Shown: one piece after another, positions 1 to 4,900 of the stretch
Layout: each line of letters opens with the position of its first letter
Numbering within the stretch: position 1 is the first letter of the stretch
Assembly: GCA_009602725.1 (NCBI GenBank)
Contig: WELB01000136.1
Coordinates: 1 to 10,050, forward strand
Direction of reading: 5' to 3'
DNA length: 10,050 nt
Origin: Spirogloea muscicola
Taxonomy: Eukaryota > Streptophyta > Zygnematophyceae > Spirogloeales > Spirogloeaceae
Position numbers and translations under genes: made by a program
The notes under the pieces: model-generated
Database searches by the model: none
What the model saw: only the letters and a program-made list of their open reading frames with translations
What the model was told of the DNA's origin: nothing

Positions 1-2
1 GC

Positions 3-506
3 CGTCGCCGCCGTTGGCTTCCGCCATCGGCCCTCGATGCCGGCGACGGCTCTCCTGCCGCCGTCCGGCGAGCCAGGCGTGGAGGACGACGCAGCCGGGC
101 GCAGGCGCGCCAGGAGGAGCTGCGCCGGCGGCCACTTCTGGCTCTGCCGGAGCTTCGCGCAGTGCGCATGCGGCAAGCGGCGGGCCCATGGGCGCGACAA
201 GGCTGCTGGAGCCGCGGGGGACGAGGCCTGCTGCACGGCCGCGCGCGGATGCTCGCCCAGCAAAGGCTGCAAGCGGAAAAGCGACAGCCCAGTGGTGTCA
301 GCCTTAACAGGTGGGCCATGCAAGCCTTTGTACCTTCTGGTTGCGCCTCTGGTCCGCGTATTGCCGCCTCTGAGACGAGCGGTGAGCAGTGTGGACGCCG
401 TGGCCAGTTGGATCAGCACCATAGGAAACACGCCACATTTGGACTCACTAACTGCCTGAGCGACGTGCCCAGAATCCTGAAGCTCGTCAGGCCCCTTCAG
501 TGCTAG
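3..506 (+). CDS. Possible exon(s) of an unrecognised gene, open at the left edge
   Basis: The frame starting at base 3 is open without a stop for about 167 codons up to a TAG at 504-506. Its translation is Arg/Ala-rich at first (for example QARQEELRRRPLLALPELR) and becomes more ordinary near the end (LTNCLSDVPRILKLVRPLQ). The two other forward frames are also open over much of the first 300-460 bases because the DNA is very GC-rich, so openness alone proves little. No comparably long reverse-strand frame is open here, which mildly favours the + strand. A donor-like AG/GTGGGC at about 307-312 could end an exon, so the true coding part may stop there. I recognise no domain. It could be the 5' part of the same gene as the candidate exons at 815-1348, or no gene at all. 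Confidence 0.22.
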   Translation, partial: RRRRWLPPSALDAGDGSPAAVRRARRGGRRSRAQARQEELRRRPLLALPELRAVRMRQAAGPWARQGCWSRGGRGLLHGRARMLAQQRLQAEKRQPSGVSLNRWAMQAFVPSGCASGPRIAASETSGEQCGRRGQLDQHHRKHATFGLTNCLSDVPRILKLVRPLQC

Positions 507-814
507 GCAAACAAGTGCAGCCGTTATGCAGCTGCTTGGCTTGCTGACTCCGTGTTTGCTGCTGCCCTTGTGAACAGCAGGATCAACGTCTCCTATCTCA
601 CGGTGCCCGAGAGTCTTCATGGAACTGACGCGCACCGAAAGTCCCTCCTCGGGGGCTTGGTCGCACATCAAAGGCCATGATCTGGATCTGAGCGACCAGT
701 ATCACTGCAGCCGGATCGGCCAGGATGGAGCAGCCGCACTGGACCACCACTTTGATGCCGAGCCAAGAGCCTGCAACACCAGCCCACCACCTTTCCCTTA
801 TGACTCTTCTGCAG

Positions 815-1044
815 GTAGCTGCCATGAAGCCAGCAACCGTCCGACTCTGCCAGCACTCATCACTGCCGAATATATCAGAGCATCCGGAGATGGTTCGGCG
901 GCCCAGTTGTTTCTGCCGGAGCATTCTCGCAGATTCATGCATGGCTGGAGCTTGGACTTCCTCTTCACAGACCCCGTGAACAAAGACACGGACTTTGAGG
1001 CCTATGTCGAGGCCAAGTGCACTGACAACTCGGTGTGGCTGCAG
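815..1044 (+). CDS. Candidate internal exon of an unrecognised gene
   Basis: This stretch lies in a frame open from 574 to 1053. It follows an acceptor-like TTCTGCAG ending at 814 and ends at CTGCAG/GTAATA, a plausible 5' splice site with the intron starting at 1045. The translation near the end (HGWSLDFLFTDPVNKDTDFE, then AKCTDNSVWLQ) has balanced, protein-like composition. It would join in phase 0 to the candidate exon at 1244. The exon may start earlier, at an acceptor ending at 580. From there a different frame reads INVSYLTVPESLHGTDAHRK before a stop at 678-680, so the left part is unresolved. I recognise no family. A reverse-strand frame (598-942) is also open but lacks comparable splice context. 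Confidence 0.35.
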
Positions 1045-1243
1045 GTAATATAACTTGCCCCTTGCTCTGCTTAATCAGTTCTTATCTACAGTGAAAGTTG
1101 GAACCAAGAGAAGTTGCTTGTATAATCTGGCAGTTGATGCTAAGGGGATTCATCATGTGTTGTCTGCATCAGTCGTTCTGATAAAGTAGGATGCACCCAT
1201 CTCTTGCTCTGACATTTTCGACCACCTCCTTGCCTTACCACAG

Positions 1244-1348
1244 AAGCGTGAGCGACTACAAGACATGCAGCGCAAGCGGATGGCCATGCCGCAGTTAGAC
1301 CACACGCGGCTAGCACTTGATGCGTGCGACTATTGCCTGTCTGCTTCA
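1244..1348 (+). CDS. Candidate internal exon of the same unrecognised gene
   Basis: A pyrimidine-rich CCTCCTTGCCTTACCACAG precedes base 1244. The following 35 codons read KRERLQDMQRKRMAMPQLDH and then TRLALDACDYCLSAS, ending at a good donor, GTGAGC, at 1349. The proposed upstream intron (1045-1243, 199 nt) joins WLQ to KRERLQ in phase 0. The segment is Arg/Lys/Gln-rich and looks like the start of an amphipathic helix. If the donor is not used, the frame runs to a TAG at 1427-1429, giving a possible C-terminus. I do not recognise the protein, and both ends rest only on splice-site appearance. Confidence 0.38.
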
Positions 1349-1543
1349 GTGAGCCTCCGGGCATGTGCATTGATGGATCCAGCACATGCACATTGGACAC
1401 ATTGCAGTAGTGATGCACTTAGTCACTAGTCACGGCGTTTAGATAGCATTGGCAAAAATCTCATTCCTCATCTGCTGAATCAAATCAGCACTATTATTTC
1501 GTTCATATGGTTGAAATCCTCCTTTTACAGCCCATACTAACAG

Positions 1544-1765
1544 CTCACACTGCGAGGGATGCAATACAAGCATTCGCTTTCAGCAACTGCTGAAAGTGCA
1601 CAGGCAGGTGATTGTTATATTATTGAACAACAGGTGCCTTACATATGGCCTGATTCTTTCTTATTACTAGTATACTCTTGCACATTCGTGGCTTTGGCAG
1701 GCGAAGACCTCGCTATCTTAAGATTGCCAACTCTTCACCAGCCTGCTGGCGCTTATGCCTTTTAG
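1544..1765 (+). CDS. Possible 3'-terminal exons of the unrecognised gene
   Basis: One model takes an acceptor CTAACAG ending at 1543, an exon 1544-1607, an intron 1608-1700 (GTGATT...TTTGGCAG, 93 nt) and a last exon 1701-1765 ending in TAG. It joins in phase with the exon ending at 1348 and would end the protein with EDLAILRLPTLHQPAGAYAF. The 93-nt intron has no stop in this frame, so the same protein frame is also open without splicing. An alternative uses the CTTTCAG acceptor ending at 1583 and a 24-nt exon (QLLKVHRQ). Further downstream another frame is open to a TAA near 1990 (ending NYRIVTNPRL), so the gene may not end at 1765. No family was recognised and this is weakly supported. Confidence 0.2.
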   Translation, partial: LTLRGMQYKHSLSATAESAQAGDCYIIEQQVPYIWPDSFLLLVYSCTFVALAGEDLAILRLPTLHQPAGAYAF

Positions 1766-2007
1766 TGCGCAGCTTGTATGGCAATGGCGAGCACGATGCT
1801 TGTCATTGCCAGTGCACACCAACGGCCGGCTCACAGGGGCACAGATGAGCGAGGTTTGGGTGCCCATCTTGCGCTGCTCCTTTGTCTCGGCGACTACAAT
1901 CTGCGCCGCCCACAAATTGCCGCTTGAGGCTCCGTCGAGGGACATTTGTTCTCCAGCCAACTACCGCATTGTCACGAACCCCCGTTTGTAAGAGCCAAAC
2001 GGTTCCG
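1766..2007 (+). other. Ungenic or possible further exon, ending at a strong donor-like site
   Basis: Two forward frames are open across this stretch. One ends at a TAA near 1989-1991. The other runs into GTTCCG/GTAAGTG at 2008, which is the best match to a consensus 5' splice site in the left half of the window. This could mean that the unrecognised gene continues here and is spliced into DNA further right, but I could not identify a convincing partner exon downstream. Confidence 0.2.
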
Positions 2008-2013
2008 GTAAGT

Positions 2014-2150
2014 GCGCTTCACGCGCGCTTCACGCACGTCTCGCGCCGGTCACGCGCGCCACGCGCCACTCACGCGCGGCACACGCCAGTCCCCTGTTCG
2101 TCAGGCTCGCGCCACGCGCAGCCCGCAGTACGCGCGGTACGCCCCACCGT
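2014..2150. repeat. CpG-rich degenerate CACGCGC tandem tract
   Basis: The tract repeats short variants of TCACGCGC (for example TTCACGCGCGC, TTCACGCACG, GTCACGCGCGCC, CTCACGCGCGG) in direct orientation with irregular spacing. It is dominated by CpG dinucleotides and CA/GC steps. Open frames across it encode low-complexity Arg/Ala/His-rich peptides and look like by-products of composition. It begins directly after the donor-like GTAAGTG at 2008, so it could lie in an intron of the upstream candidate gene or in intergenic DNA. Confidence 0.6.
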
Positions 2151-2221
2151 ATGCTCAATGCGCGGGTCCGCTCTTCCAGGGGCCGGACCTTAGGAGAGAA
2201 GAAGGGCTCGCCCATGGAGGA

Positions 2222-2350
2222 TAGGGGCTGGGAAAGCCAGCCCCAAAAAGAATGAACAAGGTACGAGAAGGGGGCCAGAGGAAGCGCTAAGAAAACAAAG
2301 CACACAAAGAAAGAAAGCAGCTACAAATCACTCAGTAACCCCTGCTAAGC
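2222..2350 (+). repeat. Dispersed repeat copy R1 (hairpin core plus CTCAGTAACC tail)
   Basis: The copy starts with a hairpin core in which GGGGCTGG pairs with CCAGCCCC across a five-base loop (2225-2245). AAAAAGAATGAACAAGG follows, and the copy ends with a tail containing CACTCAGTAACCCC near 2330. Core, spacer and tail occur in the same order at 3966-4095, where they read GGCTGGGAGAAGCCAGCC, AAAGGAATGGACAAGG and CTCTCAGTAACCTC. It is noncoding and probably a fragment of a small non-autonomous mobile element. Its boundaries are approximate. Confidence 0.6.
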
Positions 2351-2555
2351 AGCCGCAAATCGGAGAGGCTAGGGTCCTGAAAGTGGGTCCCCTGGCCAGA
2401 GCCAGAGGCAGCAGCAAGAGCCCGGCCCGGCACGAAGGTGCAGCGCACGGGCCATCGACGCGTGCAGCGAGAAGGCCAGGCGCATGCCATACAAATGCGC
2501 CAGCGACCCTGCTGCTCCCGCTCTGAAGAAAGACGATACGGCTCTTGCAAAGGGG
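2351..2555. other. Intergenic spacer with no gene seen
   Basis: This spacer lies between repeat copies R1 and R2. Several reverse-strand frames overlap it, but they extend into the repeats on both sides and carry no recognisable domain. I see no RNA gene or clear regulatory site. Confidence 0.4.
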
Positions 2556-2690
2556 GCGACGGCTGTGAAAAGCCAACCCAGTATATATGGACAATCTTTA
2601 ATAGGCCGCAAGGAGCCAAACTACACAGCTATGCAAGTGGCTACAGCTGATCGAAGCTCAGCAACCTCAAGTCACCAGCCGCAGCTTGGA
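2556..2690 (+). repeat. Dispersed repeat copy R2
   Basis: The core GGCGACGGCTGTGAAAAGCC followed by AACCCAG (2555-2581) is related to the cores at 9379-9408 (CGATGGCTGTGGAAGCC) and 3648-3673 (reverse strand). TATGGACAATC follows, then GGAGCC, and a tail with GCTCAGCAACCTCAAGTCA near 2657-2675. The order is the same as in R1 and R4. The copy is more diverged than R3 and R4. Boundaries are approximate. Confidence 0.55.
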
Positions 2691-3245
2691 AACTTATTGC
2701 ACCTGGAAAAGAGTCACCCCGATAAAACCAGAAGCAGAGCAGCTAATCGCGGCCTGCCCGCAAACGCACTGCTTGAGCCTGGGAAGCCAGTCGATGTGCT
2801 TGCCTGTCCGTGGCCACTCAGGCTCTCCATCACTTAACAGCACTCCACTGCCTGGGAAGGAGGAAGGAAGGTGATGAATAGCCGCATGCGGATTACCTGG
2901 GCAAGCGACCCGCCTGCTTTGAAGCCGGGCAGCTCACCTTGCTGCCACTTACGACCATTGATGGCGCGCCGCTGCAGGAGTTTCAGCCACCGACTGCGAA
3001 ACGCCCCGTGTGCGTCTATCGCCAGCGCCACCGCCACAAACTCATCACCGGCAGGGTGATCCGCGTACTAACGCGCTTTTCAGATAGCAGCCTTGCCAAG
3101 CGCTTGCCCTGCTTCCATCGCCGCTTCGGTGGAGCTGGCGGAGTCGACGGAGTCAATGGTCACCACGTTCACGGGATTCCACCGTGGCCACCGTGGCCGG
3201 ATGGCGCAACAGCAGGATACTAGTCTCCAAGCCGTCACCAAGTGG
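2691..3245. other. Intergenic DNA of unknown origin, possibly decayed transposon
   Basis: Open frames occur on both strands (for example 2939-3223 forward and 2834-3037 reverse), but none has a recognisable domain and they contradict each other. A short phrase, GCCACAAACTCATC, occurs at about 3030-3045 and again near 3410-3423, which suggests shared repeat ancestry. A partial core-like AGCCTGGGAAGCCAGTC lies near 2777-2793. No RNA gene was seen. Confidence 0.35.
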
Positions 3246-3292
3246 GCTCTCGACAACCTCTAGTCAGTAAGTGCAAGTCAGAATAAGTAGCG
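3246..3292 (+). repeat. Tail-only fragment of the dispersed repeat
   Basis: The stretch CTCTCGACAACCTCTAGTCA followed by GTAAGTGCAAG resembles the tail of copy R4 (CTCTCAGTAACCTCGAGTCA followed by GCAAGTGCAG). No matching core lies at the expected distance upstream, so this is either a truncated copy or the end of a larger element starting further left. Confidence 0.5.
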
Positions 3293-3486
3293 GGCGGAAA
3301 AGCGTCGCCCTGAGGGACTCCGGAGGAGCAGCCATGACGCGGCCTGCACGCAAGTGGACGGCAAAGAAGGCAAGGGACCTCTTCCGGGGGGGGAAATTCG
3401 TCACCAGCGCCACAAACTCATCGCCAGAGCTTCTTCTCTTAGCAGCCAGTGGCTGCTGTGCAGAAGCCAAACTGGCTTAGTTTTTT

Positions 3487-4095
3487 AGTTGCTTCTGACT
3501 AGAGGTTACTGAGAGTCCCCTTGCTGCCGTCTTAGTACTTAGCACCCAGGCTTCTTCTGTCCTTGTCCATTCCTTTTGGGCTGGCCTCTCCCAGCCACCT
3601 GTCAATCTGGCCGCGCTTGCTTTCGTTTAGTTGCCCATTCTTGTTGTCTGGGCTGGCCAATCACAGCCATCGCCCTCTACTGGACGAGTCTTGCTTATCA
3701 CGTGTTTTAAAGCGCTTTCCCAGCCCCTACTGTGGGCGAGCAATTTCTTTTCCTAATTTCCTAATTTCTTTTCCGGCCCCCCCCTTCGGACCTTGTCGAT
3801 GCTATTCTGGGCTGGCATCGCCCTCGAACCTTTAGGAAGAGCGGCTGCTCAACAGGAGAATTTCGTGTGCTCAACAGGGGATATTGAGCACCCCCAGTGG
3901 CCACTTGAGTGCGTTTCCAGCGCTTTCTCCCTGGGCGAGCACTTTCTTGGTCTGGAAAGCGCGGCCTGGTGGCTGGGAGAAGCCAGCCCAAAAGGAATGG
4001 ACAAGGTCGAGGAGCCGAATGGCGCAGAAAGCAGGGGACTAAGTGCTAAGACGACAAGGAGGCTCTCAGTAACCTCGAGTCAGCAAGTGCAGGAA
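3487..4095. mobile_element. Foldback/MITE-like element with about 110-bp inverted arms
   Basis: The left arm (about 3487-3602) and right arm (about 3966-4095) are imperfect inverted copies. The right-arm words GTGGCTGGGAGAAGCCAGCC, AAAGGAATGGACAAGG, CTAAGTGCTAAGAC and CTCTCAGTAACCTC have reverse-complement counterparts in the left arm. The interior holds further related pieces: a reverse-strand core at 3648-3673 and another at 3806-3823. It also holds a direct repeat of AGCGCTTTC followed by GGGCGAGCA near 3710-3742 and 3920-3942. No transposase is encoded. The structure fits a foldback or MITE-type non-autonomous element, or two copies inserted head to head. Ends are approximate and I could not define a target-site duplication. 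Confidence 0.55.
3648..3673 (-). repeat. Repeat core R5
   Basis: Read on the reverse strand, this is GGCGATGGCTGTGATTGGCC followed by AGCCCAG. It matches the cores at 2556-2581 and 9379-9408 and, in the same orientation, the one at 9172-9200. The flanking CTCTACTGGA (3674-3684 area) also recurs as GTCTACTGGA beside the 9172 copy. Confidence 0.55.
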
Positions 4096-4345
4096 GAAAC
4101 GGCCCGCCACAGTCACAGACACCGCCCCGATGGGGGGATGATTTCCACGCTCTGCTCGGCAGGCCGCGCAACGCCGTCGGTGACGTCGGCGGCCGCCGTC
4201 GGCGGCGGCGCCAAGCCGGCGGCGCCGGGTGGCTGTGGCCCCACTGACGGCGCCAGCCCGCCTGGCTTGACGGCGCGGGCGGGCCGCCGTCGGGGCCGAC
4301 GGCCGGCTCGGCGCGGCCCGTCGGGCCGAGGAAAGGGGGGGGGGG
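4096..4345. other. Very GC-rich block ending in an 11-G run
   Basis: This block is dominated by GGC/GCC steps and holds strong self-complementary words, such as CGGCGGCCGCCG near 4189-4200 and GCCGTCGG paired with CCGACGGC across two bases near 4286-4303. It ends in eleven consecutive G residues at 4335-4345. Open frames here give Arg/Ala/Gly/Pro-rich low-complexity peptides on both strands and are not credible genes. The block could be a CpG-rich promoter-like region or a hard-to-sequence simple region. Confidence 0.5.
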
Positions 4346-4346
4346 N
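4346..4346. other. Ambiguous base (N) at a composition break
   Basis: The only undetermined base in the window directly follows an 11-G homopolymer. To its left the DNA is extremely GC-rich, and to its right it is AT-rich at once (CTTCATTATGATTTAGAGG). This may be a base-calling failure at the homopolymer or a joint between contigs. Confidence 0.9.
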
Positions 4347-4350
4347 CTTC

Positions 4351-4484
4351 ATTATGATTTAGAGGCTCAAAGAACCTCAACTAGCAAGAGTTGACAATTG
4401 TGACTTCACGACACCCACTTATCACAAAATCTCTAACATAATTTGAAGACTCAAAGAAGCTCAATTGATCAGCGTTGAAAACTG
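4351..4484. repeat. AT-rich imperfect direct repeat, two units about 84 bp apart
   Basis: Unit one contains ATGATTTAGAGGCTCAAAGA, then CCTCAACTAGCAAGAGTTGACAATTG. Unit two contains AATTTGAAGACTCAAAGAAG, then CTCAATTGATCAGCGTTGAAAACTG. The shared words GGCTCAAAGAACCTCAA (4364-4380) and GACTCAAAGAAGCTCAA (4448-4464) set the 84-base period. The repeat sits between two GC-rich blocks, about 240 bases upstream of the PRMT3 start codon, so it may overlap its promoter. No clear TATA box was seen. Confidence 0.55.
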
Positions 4485-4582
4485 CACTAGGGGCAGCCCG
4501 GGCTCGGCGGCGGCGGTGCCTGCCTGAGTGCTGCCGCCCTCGGCTGCCGGCAGTGGCGGGCGCGGTTCCCGGCCGCGGTCCT

Positions 4583-4590
4583 CCAATTGG
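4583..4590. promoter_or_regulatory. Palindromic CCAAT box upstream of PRMT3
   Basis: CCAATTGG carries a CCAAT word on each strand and lies about 135 bases before the ATG at 4721, in a GC-rich leader. CCAAT boxes are bound by NF-Y in eukaryotes. A single eight-base match is weak evidence, so the role is inferred. Confidence 0.25.
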
Positions 4591-4720
4591 CTGAGCCGCC
4601 GCTGGCGAGCGAACGCTGCCTCAGCGGCGGCTGTGGCGGCGGCGCCGTCGCCGGGCCTCAGCAGCCCGCCCGCCGTGACTGGCGCGCTGGCCGAGCTGCC
4701 GTCCGAGGCCGCTGAGCGCC

Positions 4721-4900
4721 ATGGCGGAGGAGGAGACGAGCTCCCGGGCCGCCGCCGCCGAGGACGCGTCCGACGTGGAGGAAGATGACGGCACGGATGA
4801 CGCGGGGGAGTGGGAGAGCTGGAACGACGCCGAGGACGACGCCGACGACGGCGGCGGCGGCGGCGGCGCGGCCGTCAAGTGCCTCTTCTGCGACGAGCTG
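4721..4900 (+). CDS. PRMT3: PRMT3 exon 1: acidic N-terminus and first half of zinc finger 1
   Basis: This exon encodes 60 residues. It starts at the first ATG with good context and continues through an acidic segment ([19 protein letters not shown]), a six-glycine run from a GGC repeat, and CLFCDEL with the first two zinc ligands (C54, C57). It ends at CTG/GTCAGT in phase 0. Acidic residues around a Trp just before CLFC are usual for PRMT3. Without splicing the frame continues to 5182, but that extension does not resemble the family. Confidence 0.85.

Noticed and set aside
598-942. Reverse-strand open frame of about 114 codons opposite the left candidate exon
   Set aside because: It has no splice-supported context or recognisable motif; the forward strand has better exon-boundary signals, although neither is proven.
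1362-1390. Inverted repeat GCATGTGC...GCACATGC
   Set aside because: It is an eight-base stem with a loop of about 17 bases and no U tract or conserved context; easily explained by chance.
2834-3223. Overlapping open frames on both strands in the repeat zone
   Set aside because: No domain is visible, the two strands contradict each other, and part of the sequence recurs nearby, so decayed repeat DNA is more likely than a gene.
2222-4095. A CRISPR-like array or LTR retrotransposon
   Set aside because: Spacing is irregular, copies occur in both orientations, and no reverse transcriptase, integrase, primer-binding site or paired direct LTRs are visible.
4528-4788. Forward frame overlapping the PRMT3 start
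   Set aside because: Its low-complexity Ala/Arg/Gly product results from the GC-rich leader. The ATG at 4721 in another frame has better context and leads to a recognised domain.
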